Source: Roseovarius sp. THAF9 (GTDB lineage Bacteria > Pseudomonadota > Alphaproteobacteria > Rhodobacterales > Rhodobacteraceae). Taken from it: 51,098 bases of DNA. The stretch is from positions 1-51,098 of the forward strand of contig NZ_CP045408.1 in the NCBI RefSeq assembly GCF_009363715.1, in the 5' to 3' direction. A program made the translations under genes and the position numbers. Shown here in pieces: positions 17,690 to 26,457 of the stretch. Within the stretch, counting starts at the first letter, position 1. Each line of letters starts with the position of its first letter. Under the pieces are notes generated by a model. That model saw only the letters and a list, made by a program, of their open reading frames with translations. It ran no database searches and had not been told where the DNA came from.

Positions 17690-18760
17690 ATGAGCGTAGT
17701 AACCTTCTTCGTAGAGACGGCTGATAGCTTCCTGGAAGAAGCAGCCGAATCACAGTTCGGAGCTATAGCTGCGACCGTTGGAACTGTGATTGCCCTGTCC
17801 GCTACACTGATCGTAATCCTGATCTTCATAAACATGGCCTTTCAGGTTCGAAGTGTGGACGGGCGCACGTCATTCTGGCTTGCCGTGAAGATCGGATTGG
17901 TAGCGCTGTTTGCAACGAACTGGGCCCAATTCAACTATCTTGCAGACGGGATTCTCAACGGGATCGACAGCATCGCCGGGTCTCTAGTGGCCTCGGTAGG
18001 TGGCGGTGCGCCGGGGCCGTCTGGAACTTATGCGGAAGAATTTGACCAGCTCATCAACCGCATGGGCGAATACCTCAACGCGATCGGTGAGAACCTGAAC
18101 TGGATGGCCGGGGCATTGATCGACACGCTTGGAATGTTCCTTCTCTCGGTTCTAGGCGCGATCGCAGCGTGGCTTGTGATGATGTCAAGGATGCTGATCT
18201 CGATCCTGATTGGCCTTGCTCCGATCATGATCTTCCTGACGCTTTTCGACGTTACGAAGGATTACTTTGCTCGGTGGCTGTCCACCCTGATCTCCTTTTC
18301 CATGTATCCGATCATCATCGCAGGCGTATTCTCGACCATCATCGGCGTTGCGAGCGCGCTGATCGACCGTCTCGGAGACCCCTCAAGCGCAGCAAACATC
18401 GGTGCCTTGCTGCCCTTCTTCATGATGATCCTGATGGGAAAAGGTTTCATTCTGGCGACCCCGTTTATCGCGCGCTCCCTATCTGGCAACATCGTCATGC
18501 CTGCCATGAATGCAGGGATGGGCGGCAGCTATCAGTTCGCCCGAGCTGCTATGGGAAGCCAACAAGCCCGAAACCGCTACCAAGTGGGAGCGGCTTCTAC
18601 GGCGGAAGTGGTTGGCCTTCGGGCCAATGAATATGGGAGGCGAGCTATGGCCTCGATGCGGGGATCGCCGTCTTCGACGGGCGGAGGCACCCCACCATCG
18701 ACCGGAACGGGTGCCAAGATGCAGCGCATGAAAGATCGAGCTGACCGCCTCGGAGATTGA
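17690..18760 (+). CDS. virB6: VirB6/TrbL polytopic membrane protein
   Basis: A 356-residue protein with about six membrane segments (starting AIAATVGTVIALSATLIVIL at residue 23, then several between 55 and 265), the TrbL/VirB6 core DVTKDYFARWLSTLISFSMY, and a long polar, Gly/Ser/Thr-rich C-terminal tail. VirB6 forms part of the inner-membrane passage contacted by the T-strand. Last gene of the operon; an intrinsic terminator follows at once. Confidence 0.88.
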   Translation: MSVVTFFVETADSFLEEAAESQFGAIAATVGTVIALSATLIVILIFINMAFQVRSVDGRTSFWLAVKIGLVALFATNWAQFNYLADGILNGIDSIAGSLVASVGGGAPGPSGTYAEEFDQLINRMGEYLNAIGENLNWMAGALIDTLGMFLLSVLGAIAAWLVMMSRMLISILIGLAPIMIFLTLFDVTKDYFARWLSTLISFSMYPIIIAGVFSTIIGVASALIDRLGDPSSAANIGALLPFFMMILMGKGFILATPFIARSLSGNIVMPAMNAGMGGSYQFARAAMGSQQARNRYQVGAASTAEVVGLRANEYGRRAMASMRGSPSSTGGGTPPSTGTGAKMQRMKDRADRLGD

Positions 18761-18787
18761 AAAAGGCCCGCACAAGCGGGCCTTTTT
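18761..18787. terminator. Bidirectional intrinsic terminator between virB6 and virD4
   Basis: AAAAGGCCCGC and GCGGGCCTTTT flank an ACAA loop, with A-tract and T-tract on the two sides, so it can stop transcription from both convergent genes. Confidence 0.9.
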
Positions 18788-18813
18788 CTTTGTGTTGGTC
18801 GGCAAGGACATCG

Positions 18814-20841
18814 CTACTCGGCCGCGGTTGCGCGTTCGCCTCCCTGCCCTTCCGTAAAACTTGCCTCGAACTCTGCCAGCTTTGCATCGGCATCACGCAA
18901 CGCCTGCACGTCGGCATCGGAAACGTCGCCCGGCTCGGGCAGATCGAGCCTCTGCTGAACAGACAGGTCTAACTCGCGCTGGCGCTCGTCCATGTCCCGA
19001 GTCGCCTGCGTAGCCTGGGCGACAGCTTTGGACCGTTTGCGCTTCGACGTTTTCAGCTTTGCTCGATGAGGCTGATCGCTGGCCTCTTTCACGGAAAGGT
19101 TCTCGGCCGCCTCCTGCGGCGCAGCCGCCGGCGTCGGCTGCGCCTCGTCCTCCGGTTCTTCCGCAATCACCGGCTCGACGGCTTTCAAGGTCCGCTCAGG
19201 GAAAGGTAGCTCGCCCTTCTGTGCGCCGTGGATCGCCTTGAAAAACGGATCGTCGTAATACTGGATACGCTTTGCCCGGATCGGCATTTGGGCATCCACG
19301 ACCATCACAATGTCATCGAGCGGCATCCGCCGCGCCTCATCTTCGGGCAACAGAGACGTTTCCTCGGTGCGTTCGGACATGCTGCGACCCTCGAAGGGGT
19401 TCCGACCAATCGACCGGGATCGCGTGACCACGCGCTTGGTCGTCTTGCCCACGGCCTTGCTCAGTTCTTCGACGGTCTTTTCATCGGAGGGCGTGAGGTA
19501 GAGCTTCACACCAGCGTTGCCCTGCAACGCCCTGCGGGTGTTCTCGCCATATATCTCGTCCAGCGCAGGGATCGTTTGCGTGACGATAGCCAAGTGCCCC
19601 TTGTAGGAGCGCAGCGTCTCGATGCTCTCGACCACGATGGGCATCTTCCCGAGGCGGTTGAACTCGTCCAGCATAATCATCACCGGCCAGGGTTCATCCT
19701 TGCCCGGCTCCTTGTCCTGAAGCGATGAAATCAGGTCGGAGAAGAACAGGCGGATCAGCGGGGCCATCGGCTTCACCATGTTCGGAGCGACGACCAGGTA
19801 GACGGTGAACGGCTTCTTGCGGATCGTCCGGAAATCGAAGTCCGATTCGATGGTGGCGGCGTCGATCGCCGGGTTGCTCCATTGATCGAGGCCCGAGGTC
19901 ATCAACAGGGACACATAGGAGGTCAGCGTATCGTTGTTGGTGGATGCAAGCCGCTCGAAAATCAGCTTCGCAGCGTGGTTCCGAACCTCGTCCCGACGCT
20001 TCATGAACTCTTTCTGCTTATTGCCGCCGGACGCGCTGATCCGGTAGATTTCGCCCAAGGTGGGCCGCTTCCGCTCGAAGGCCAGAAGACCGGCTGCAAC
20101 GAAGAGGTCGATACCGCCTTTCAGAAGCCCTTGGACACGATCACTGTCAGCTTGCAGGAAGAGCGAGGCGAGAAGCTGAAGCTCCATCTGCTTTCGGTCA
20201 GGATCGTCCAGCTCGAAGATCCTCAGCAGCGGGTTGTAGCGATGGCTGCGCCGGTCGTGCCAATCGGTCGGTGCAAAGCGGAACACCTTGTCGCCCTCCG
20301 ACGCTCGATGCCGGGCCGTATGCTCAAAATTCTCCCCCTTCACGTCCAGGACCACGGCGGACCCTTTGAAGGTAAGAAGGTTCGGGATAACGAAGCCGGT
20401 GGTTTTCCCCCGCCCGGTCGGTGCGACGATCAATGCGTGGGGAAAAACCTTCGACGTGACGAGCTTTCCGCGCGACTTCGGCTTGCCCATCTTGCCCAGG
20501 ATAAACCCTGTGCCGGGTTTACCGAAAAACCCGTTGCGGGCCATTTCAGCGGCCTTCTGCCAATGGGTGCGCCCGAAGCGGGTGAGTGCAGACCCGGACA
20601 GAACCGCGCTCAGAAGCATCCCGGCTAGGGCAAAGCCGCCGATGATGAGATTGACCTTCTCGAAGTCGTTGGGGCGGACGATCCGCATATCCAGGTAGTT
20701 CTGCGCCAGCCAGAAGAAGTCAATCTCAGCCGACAGCCCATAATCGCGAAACGTGAGGTAGGCAGTCGCAATCACATAGCCGACAGCGGCCGAAACCAGC
20801 GTCAGGAGGATTACGCCAACTGCGATCTTGCCCTTATCCAT
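18814..20841 (-). CDS. virD4: VirD4/TraG coupling protein
   Basis: A 675-residue type IV coupling protein that delivers the relaxase-DNA complex to the channel. Two N-terminal membrane segments (residues 5-30 and about 62-85), Walker A APTGRGKTTG near residue 160, Walker B VMIMLDEFNRLG near residue 415 and the YLTPSDEKTVEEL segment. The C-terminal tail is long, charged and Lys/Gln-rich. Start MDKGKIAV at 20841 follows AAGGGG and overlaps the relaxase stop by 8 bp, so the two are coupled. Confidence 0.94.
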   Translation of the reverse strand: MDKGKIAVGVILLTLVSAAVGYVIATAYLTFRDYGLSAEIDFFWLAQNYLDMRIVRPNDFEKVNLIIGGFALAGMLLSAVLSGSALTRFGRTHWQKAAEMARNGFFGKPGTGFILGKMGKPKSRGKLVTSKVFPHALIVAPTGRGKTTGFVIPNLLTFKGSAVVLDVKGENFEHTARHRASEGDKVFRFAPTDWHDRRSHRYNPLLRIFELDDPDRKQMELQLLASLFLQADSDRVQGLLKGGIDLFVAAGLLAFERKRPTLGEIYRISASGGNKQKEFMKRRDEVRNHAAKLIFERLASTNNDTLTSYVSLLMTSGLDQWSNPAIDAATIESDFDFRTIRKKPFTVYLVVAPNMVKPMAPLIRLFFSDLISSLQDKEPGKDEPWPVMIMLDEFNRLGKMPIVVESIETLRSYKGHLAIVTQTIPALDEIYGENTRRALQGNAGVKLYLTPSDEKTVEELSKAVGKTTKRVVTRSRSIGRNPFEGRSMSERTEETSLLPEDEARRMPLDDIVMVVDAQMPIRAKRIQYYDDPFFKAIHGAQKGELPFPERTLKAVEPVIAEEPEDEAQPTPAAAPQEAAENLSVKEASDQPHRAKLKTSKRKRSKAVAQATQATRDMDERQRELDLSVQQRLDLPEPGDVSDADVQALRDADAKLAEFEASFTEGQGGERATAAE

Positions 20842-23656
20842 GCGTCTGCCCCTTTTCGCTGTGGCTCTGAACATGCTTCAGGCGCTGCGCATCGTATTCT
20901 TCATCGGCAATCTCGGAAATGACCTCGCGGGTGGCCTCGCTGTTGGCCGTCGCTTCATCCGATTGCAGATAGGCTTTCGCGGCGTAGAGCCGTTCCAGAC
21001 GGTCATCAATGACGTTCTCCAAGGCATCTGCATCGCCTTCGCGCAATGCCTCGATCCGCTCGTCATCCAGCTCGCGTTCGATTTCCTCGCGATAGGCGCG
21101 GCCACTGGCCTCGTCTGCGAAGGTCGGGTTGATCTTGTCGTCACGTTCGTGAGCAATGACACGCTCGATCTCAGGACTGCGGCCGGCGCTGGTCAGTTCA
21201 CGTTGCGCCGCCACCTCGGAAACCCGCTCACTGTCCCGAATGCTCATTGCCGTGGCGTAGGTCTGACCCAGACCCCGTGCAAGGTGATCGGGCATGTCCG
21301 GATACCGGGCCTTGAAGTCATCTGCGACAGTCGCCTTCACATCGGTGGATTCGTCAGCTCCGGCGGCGCGGGCCTCCGTCTCGATCCGGTCGTATAGGTC
21401 GTGATCGACAATCGTTTCCTGATAGGGCTGGTCACGATAGATCAGGTCCGGGGACGCTACGATTTCCGGCTTGTCTCGGAGATAATCGGCCTGCTCGCTT
21501 GCAATCCGCTCCCGCGCCATTGCCTCGATCCGGCCGTCCTCGGACATAGCCTGCACACGATCATAGCGCGTATCGAAGTCCTCCGATTGATCGGCTGACA
21601 TAAGCTCGTCGCGGATGCGGCTGCTCATGCGATCAAGGCTGGCCTGCTCGATATGGGCCTGATGGGAAACCCCGCCCTCGTTGTCGGTCTCGACTTCGTA
21701 GGGGCGCATCGCATCATCGAACTCGCGCAAGCGATCCTGCTCGAACCGCTCTACTTCAGCACTGTAGCCCGCAAAATCCTCATGCTCATGCGAACGGAAC
21801 TCGCGGGTATCCTCGCGCACCAACCCGTCGCGCATCTGCTCACCATATCTGTCAGCGGTGTCGCGCAACAAAGCATCGGCCCGGCGCTGATCTTCAACCG
21901 ACATACCTCCTGCCGCGCGCTCTTTCGCCAGAGCCGTGAACGCCATGCCCAGCTCCGCGTTGGTGCTGACATTCGTGCGCCCCTGCGCCGCACGATCCCG
22001 CTCGATCACCAAAGGCTCGAATGTGGCATAGTCATTGTTTGGCCCATCGAAATTGTCACGAACCCCCTTCTCGACCTCGGCCACGGCCTCAGCCTCTCGT
22101 GCGGAAATGCCATCATTCTCAGCTCGAATTAAGGCGTCCTCGGTCCGCAGCTCATCGCTGACACGTTCCCGATAGACTTCATCGTTCGCCTGATCGCGCA
22201 GGAAGTCTTGATAATCCGGATCGTCCTCGAACACCCCATCGTCGCGCAGAACCTCGGCCCGTTCGAGCGCGGTCCCTAGCTGGACATGCACCTGGTCCAG
22301 CTTGTCCACCGCTTGTTGAAGATCTTCGCGCCGTTCGAGATTGAGCCCATCAGTCTCCGCGATGCGGCTCAAATCATCGGAAAGCCATTGGCGTTCCAGC
22401 GCAGCGTTATTCGCTGTGGTTTCGATCCGTGCGATGATCGTCTCGGACGAAATGCCTGTGCCACGCAAGGCCGTTTCGATCTGCGCCCTCGTCTCAGGCT
22501 CGCGCAGCCGCTCGACGGCATCGCGGTTCACATTGGTCTCGGAATAGACCCCATCGGCCGAAGGCGCATCAAGTAGCGTTTGCGAACGGGTGCCAAGAGG
22601 CTGCATGTGGGCAACCCCCCGATAGATTTCATTGAGACGCGCCTGCGCTTGGGGTCGCTGCACCTCGGGCGTGCTGGCAACCATCGCCTCAACGCGCTCC
22701 ATCCGTGCGGCAAAGCTGCTTCTCAGATCATCAAAGGACTGTTCCTCGGCCATGTAAACTTCTCCATTCTGTTCAAGATGCCCGCCCCGTGCCATCATCT
22801 CACCGGCACGAAACAAGGCGTTTGCAATATCCTCACGGTTCTCGGCCGACGCCTCGGCGGCCAGTGAACGGTAAACCTTCGTATTGCTGGCGATCTCCGC
22901 CAGCGCGCGGTCCAGATCGCGCCCGACGCGGACACGTCCAACCGGCTCCCTGCCCTCTTCCTTGGCCGCGTAAACCTCCTTGGTGCGCGGCTGATATGTT
23001 ACCACACCCCGATCCAAACGGCGCGTTGCTTCGAGACAAACACCATATTTTTCAGCCTCTTCGACCATCGCCGTGCGGAAGTCGTCGTAGTTGAAATGGT
23101 GATCCCGCCCCAGATAGAAGAACTCGCCCTCCTGGGACCGCCGGTTCAGGACGACATGGGCATGAGGATGAGCCCGATCCTCATGCACCGCGATCAGGTA
23201 GTCGAAATTGCGATCTTCCGTGGCGAAGAACCGCTCGCAAACGTCGCTGGCAATGTCTCGAACATCAGCCCCGCGCGTGCCAACGGGGAACGACATAAGC
23301 AGATGGGTCGTGTGCCCCATCTTCGGGTTGAAACCCTTGTCCCAACGCTCGGTGAAACGATCTGCCACGCTCTTGATCTCGTCGGCGCTCAACTGGCGCT
23401 TCCCATCGAGAACGCCACGGCTGTCCACGATATGCGAACTCTTGGTGGTCAGATACTCAAGCTGATTGACGAGCTGACCCCGCGTGTGTGTTCCGCCTGA
23501 CCGGATTGCCTTGAAAACGGCCGCTCGATGCCCCGCCCCGGCACGGGCCATCTGCTGCCGCTTCTGACCCAGGCCCTGCATAGAGCCTCGAACCTTGCTC
23601 CACCCATCTTGGAAAAGCTCACCAGTGACGGCGGCAACCGCATTATTCTTCGCCAT
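20834..23656 (-). CDS. Conjugative relaxase (VirD2/MOBP-type)
   Basis: A 940-residue relaxase that nicks oriT and pilots the strand. Motif I with candidate nucleophile Tyr68 (NQLEYLTTK), and motif III HEDRAHPHAHVVLNRR giving the His triad (His163, His165, His167, with His158/Asp160). After about residue 250 there is no helicase or primase; instead a long acidic, Arg/Glu-rich helical region that may bind VirD4 or other relaxosome parts. Overlaps mobC by 14 bp upstream and virD4 downstream. Assignment to the VirD2/RP4 TraI superfamily is firm; exact MOB class is inferred. Confidence 0.9.
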   Translation of the reverse strand: MAKNNAVAAVTGELFQDGWSKVRGSMQGLGQKRQQMARAGAGHRAAVFKAIRSGGTHTRGQLVNQLEYLTTKSSHIVDSRGVLDGKRQLSADEIKSVADRFTERWDKGFNPKMGHTTHLLMSFPVGTRGADVRDIASDVCERFFATEDRNFDYLIAVHEDRAHPHAHVVLNRRSQEGEFFYLGRDHHFNYDDFRTAMVEEAEKYGVCLEATRRLDRGVVTYQPRTKEVYAAKEEGREPVGRVRVGRDLDRALAEIASNTKVYRSLAAEASAENREDIANALFRAGEMMARGGHLEQNGEVYMAEEQSFDDLRSSFAARMERVEAMVASTPEVQRPQAQARLNEIYRGVAHMQPLGTRSQTLLDAPSADGVYSETNVNRDAVERLREPETRAQIETALRGTGISSETIIARIETTANNAALERQWLSDDLSRIAETDGLNLERREDLQQAVDKLDQVHVQLGTALERAEVLRDDGVFEDDPDYQDFLRDQANDEVYRERVSDELRTEDALIRAENDGISAREAEAVAEVEKGVRDNFDGPNNDYATFEPLVIERDRAAQGRTNVSTNAELGMAFTALAKERAAGGMSVEDQRRADALLRDTADRYGEQMRDGLVREDTREFRSHEHEDFAGYSAEVERFEQDRLREFDDAMRPYEVETDNEGGVSHQAHIEQASLDRMSSRIRDELMSADQSEDFDTRYDRVQAMSEDGRIEAMARERIASEQADYLRDKPEIVASPDLIYRDQPYQETIVDHDLYDRIETEARAAGADESTDVKATVADDFKARYPDMPDHLARGLGQTYATAMSIRDSERVSEVAAQRELTSAGRSPEIERVIAHERDDKINPTFADEASGRAYREEIERELDDERIEALREGDADALENVIDDRLERLYAAKAYLQSDEATANSEATREVISEIADEEYDAQRLKHVQSHSEKGQTHG

Positions 23657-24227
23657 CTGCCAGCTCCTTCAAGGCGGCATTGACCGTCAATGTCAGGTGA
23701 CTGCGGCGGCGCTCTGCTAGCGAATGAACCTGATCGGCAAAGTCCAGAACGAACCCGGCGAGGCTCCGCATCTGCGATAGACTGCCCGGCCCGAAGGGCG
23801 GTCGAAGGCCCTTCTTGTTCGCCTCGTTCATGCGCTTGGCGATCTGGGAGACGTTGTTACCCACACGATTCAGGGCTGCACGGAAGCTGCTCAGCTCAGA
23901 AGACAGGTGTTCATCGGGGATGAAAACGCCATTCGCACACTGGATCAGGCGGCGCAAACCATCCGATCTGCTGTTGATCCCGTTCTTGCTCAAGACGGCA
24001 TCGAACGCGCGAAGCTCTTCTTCGGTAACGGTTACGCTGACCTGGCGCGTCCTGATGCTGCTTTCGCGGCGGCGCTCTTTTTCAGTCCGAACCGTGTAGT
24101 AGATCGCCCGTTCCGTCACCTTGAAGCGCGCCGCAAGTGCCTTTGCGGAAACGCCTTTTCCGCTCTCGCGGACGATGACGAGCCGTTCTTCACGGGTTAG
24201 ACGGCGGCGCGACGACATACTGAACAT
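23643..24227 (-). CDS. mobC: MobC-like relaxosome protein with an N-terminal helix-turn-helix
   Basis: A 194-residue DNA-binding accessory of the relaxase. N-terminal helix-turn-helix (RLTREERLVIVRESGKGVSAKALAARF... residues 8-45), a central ribbon-helix-helix-like piece (VSVTVTEEELRAFDAVLSKNG), and the MobC signature LNRVGNNVSQIAKRMNEAN. Start at 24227 has AAGGAG 3 bases upstream; 24218 is the alternative. It overlaps the relaxase start. The inverted repeat at 24270-24295 just upstream could be its binding site for oriT recognition and autoregulation. Confidence 0.82.
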   Translation of the reverse strand: MFSMSSRRRLTREERLVIVRESGKGVSAKALAARFKVTERAIYYTVRTEKERRRESSIRTRQVSVTVTEEELRAFDAVLSKNGINSRSDGLRRLIQCANGVFIPDEHLSSELSSFRAALNRVGNNVSQIAKRMNEANKKGLRPPFGPGSLSQMRSLAGFVLDFADQVHSLAERRRSHLTLTVNAALKELADGEE

Positions 24228-24265
24228 ACACTCCTTATTTCCTGCCACCTTCATACAGACGAATA

Positions 24266-24490
24266 GGCTTCGACGCAATCCGGGGATTGTGTCGAGTGTC
24301 GAAGCCGTTAAGTTCGGCTGTATTCCGCATTAGGCACGGCTAGCCCGTGCCGTGATCGAACCCTGGTTCGATCTGGGCCGCTCCGGCCCACCCCTCTAAA
24401 AATGCCCCGTGAGGCGCTAGAAGCGCCTCTCCGCACCCCTCCCCCTCAGAAGCCTCGGAAGCACCCTCAGCGAGCCGCTGCGGGTGCTCC
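24266..24490. other. Candidate origin of transfer (oriT): cluster of inverted repeats
   Basis: Between mobC and the VirC1-like gene, five hairpins follow each other: TCGACGCAATCC/GGATTGTGTCGA (24270-24295, one mismatch), GGCACGG/CCGTGCC (24333-24351), GATCGAACC/GGTTCGATC (24354-24373, perfect), GGGCCG/CGGCCC (24375-24389), GAGGCGCT/AGCGCCTC (24411-24429, perfect), plus a 12-bp repeat at 24461-24487. Position beside relaxase accessory genes is where oriT normally lies. No known nick sequence is recognisable, so the nic site is unassigned. Confidence 0.6.
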
Positions 24491-24604
24491 TGTGCGCCAT
24501 GCCGTCCCCGACCGAAGCAGACAGTCCCAGCGAAAGGTCTGATTGCGATGAAGAAGAGAGGCAGCACGCCGGCCCTTTCGCCTCCTTAACGCTCCGCCCC
24601 GCAC

Positions 24605-24842
24605 GCAACACGCAACACGTAACACGTAACAATGAACAGTTGCCACGCGACAAACAACACGCAACACGGAACATACCACAGGCAACAAGCGGCACTGGAC
24701 ACTGGACACTGGCCACTGGACACTGGATAATTAACACTTGACCCGCAACACGCAACAAGGGACAAGTAACAGGCGACAGTTGAAACGCGACAAGCGACAA
24801 GCGACAATCAGCCCGGAACACCGGACAAGCAACACTGAACAT
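24605..24842. repeat. Array of 34 tandem degenerate heptamers
   Basis: Exactly 34 consecutive 7-bp units without a break, ending 11 bp before the VirC1-like start codon. Typical units are GCAACAC, GTAACAC, GCGACAA, TGGACAC; 26 of 34 fit NNRACAN. The period also shows as a 7-residue repeat in the minus-strand frame, which is not a gene. Such arrays serve as binding sites for ribbon-helix-helix proteins (for example omega on pSM19035) or, read on the other strand as repeated TGTT, recall the Agrobacterium overdrive bound by VirC2/VirC1. Confidence 0.9.
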
Positions 24843-24853
24843 GAGGCCGAGCA

Positions 24854-25567
24854 ATGCCGAACGAAAACATGAAAGTCATCACGGTCATGACACGCAAAGG
24901 CGGCGCCGGAAAGACGATGCTGACCCGTGCCCTGGCGAGTGCAGCTATGAACACAGGCAAGAAATGCCTTGTCCTAGATGCTGACCCGCAACAAGCCTTG
25001 TTTCGATGGGCTGAGAAGCTGAAGATCGAAGATCCGAATTTCACCATCGAAGAGCTGAAGTCACCCGAAGCATTCGAGGCGCGGGTGGATGCTGCCTGGG
25101 AAGAAGGGTCAACGGATTTCATCTTCGTTGACACGCTCGGGGCCGCTGGTGCTTGGGCCGACGATCTCGCGGCCTTCAGCGACATTCTTGTGGTGCCCAT
25201 GATGCTGTCCAACGACGATATGGAAATCACGCAAGACACCCACAAATGGTATGTTGACCTCCGGGGAAGGACCGAAGATCCCGAAAACCTGCCGACCTTC
25301 CATGTCGTTCTTTCCAGCGTTCCCGCACGGATGAGTAAAACCGAACAGCAACTTGAGCTGGAAGCGGTTCAATCCTTCCCCGTCGTCCAGAACTACTTCA
25401 TGGAGCGCAAACAGCATAAAGACGCCGCCAGCCTCGGATTTCTCCACTATCTCGCTGAGGCACGGCGCAACGATCCGAACCCTCTGCTCCGCACCCACGC
25501 AAAGCACTATGAAGAGGCTCTGGACGAAGCACTGGCGATCCTTCAGGACATTGGAGGGATCGCATAA
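24854..25567 (+). CDS. ParA-family ATPase, VirC1-like
   Basis: A 237-residue ParA/MinD-type ATPase with deviant Walker A RKGGAGKTML (residues 14-23), A' box VLDADPQQALFRWAE and B region IFVDTLGAAGAW. Beyond the ATPase core the order of motifs (DADxxxxLxRW, VVPMMLSxxDME, SFPVVQNYFMERK, RNDPNPLLR) follows Agrobacterium VirC1 more than chromosomal ParA. VirC1 stimulates relaxosome assembly at oriT and recruits it to the pole. It overlaps the next gene by one base. It is the only ParA on the plasmid, so it may also serve partition. Confidence 0.82.
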   Translation: MPNENMKVITVMTRKGGAGKTMLTRALASAAMNTGKKCLVLDADPQQALFRWAEKLKIEDPNFTIEELKSPEAFEARVDAAWEEGSTDFIFVDTLGAAGAWADDLAAFSDILVVPMMLSNDDMEITQDTHKWYVDLRGRTEDPENLPTFHVVLSSVPARMSKTEQQLELEAVQSFPVVQNYFMERKQHKDAASLGFLHYLAEARRNDPNPLLRTHAKHYEEALDEALAILQDIGGIA

Positions 25568-26202
25568 TGGCCCGAAAGCAACGCCCGAACATCAAGGGCT
25601 TCAACCCTGAATACACCACCAATTTCGGAACCACTCGCGAAAGCACCGGAACCTTCGCAGCGGAAATCCCGAAACCCTCCGCTCCGGCGGAACCGGCGGC
25701 TAAACAAACGCCAACTCCTCCGAAGCCCGATCCTGAAACCGACACGCCCTCTGCCAGCAAGCCTAAAGCTGACAAGCCCGCTCGCCCGCGCGTGGAGAAA
25801 GAGCGACAACCGCAGGCCCCAAAGGCACCAAAGCCCGCCGCAGAAAAACGGGAAACGCGCCTCGACGCTGCTGTGAAGGTCGATCAGGGCAAGAAACTCG
25901 ATGCTCTGGAAGGGCAGGGGATCGCGGCCCGCGATGTGATCGTGCTTGCCGGACGCCGAGCAACGGCCAGGTTCGAGCTGAAGGCCAAATACATCGAAAA
26001 GCCCGAGGCAGATCGCCTCCCGATGCGTGAAGGCTACCACACAACGAAGCGGCTCCCCGCGAACATCCTGGACGATCTGCGCGAAAAGCATGATCCGCTT
26101 CGTCTCCAATCCGATAGCGCGATGGTGCGGGGCCAGTTCGAACCAGTGTTCTGGACCTGCCTTGATGAAGTCATCGAAGAGCTTCGACAGAAGAAAGATT
26201 AG
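25567..26202 (+). CDS. Partner of the ParA/VirC1-like ATPase, probable DNA-binding protein (VirC2-like)
   Basis: A 211-residue protein with a disordered Pro/Lys/Ala-rich first half (residues 30-95) and a folded second half. The segment RLDAAVKVDQGKKLDALEGQ followed by GIAARDVIVLAGRRA has the strand-helix-turn-helix look of a ribbon-helix-helix domain. Agrobacterium VirC2 has a similar size, disordered N-terminus and such a fold, and pairs with VirC1. It overlaps the ATPase gene, so the two act together, probably on the adjacent heptamer array. Fold is inferred by eye. Confidence 0.6.
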   Translation: MARKQRPNIKGFNPEYTTNFGTTRESTGTFAAEIPKPSAPAEPAAKQTPTPPKPDPETDTPSASKPKADKPARPRVEKERQPQAPKAPKPAAEKRETRLDAAVKVDQGKKLDALEGQGIAARDVIVLAGRRATARFELKAKYIEKPEADRLPMREGYHTTKRLPANILDDLREKHDPLRLQSDSAMVRGQFEPVFWTCLDEVIEELRQKKD

Positions 26203-26204
26203 AA

Positions 26205-26390
26205 GACGCGGCAAGCCGCGTCACGTTATTGCGTAGAAGGGGGAAGGAGTTTCGGCTTCCTTCCCCCTGAAGCAAAATAGACAGGGCCGTGTCCTCGGCT
26301 GCGCCTGCGGGCCGCACCACCCCTGTCGATTTTGCTTCACCCCCATCCTCTCACGCTCGCCGCTCGGCAGGGGTAAGCGAGCGCTTACCC
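26205..26390. other. Second cluster of inverted repeats
   Basis: Four hairpins in 186 bp: GACGCGGC/GCCGCGTC (26205-26222, may end the VirC2-like transcript), GGGGGAAGG/CCTTCCCCC (26239-26267), an 18-bp repeat with one mismatch, arms 26269-26286 and 26321-26338 (GAAGCAAAATAGACAGGG), and GGGTAAGCG/CGCTTACCC (26371-26390, perfect). No T-runs follow, so apart from the first these are not ordinary terminators. Candidates are oriT, a single-strand initiation site or a regulatory region for the gene at 26458. Confidence 0.6.
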
Positions 26391-26457
26391 TCCCTTCAAT
26401 GATGAAGAAGGCGCGGGAACGGGGCGCTCCGTGGATCAAAAAAACGGAGTGAAAACC

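Noticed and set aside
24605..24842. CRISPR-like array
   Set aside because: Units are contiguous 7-mers with no spacers and no cas genes are present.
24417..24854. A 145-codon minus-strand frame with a striking 7-residue Cys/Val repeat
   Set aside because: It is the shadow of the 7-bp DNA repeat read in frame; there is no ribosome site, and the upstream part changes character where the array ends.
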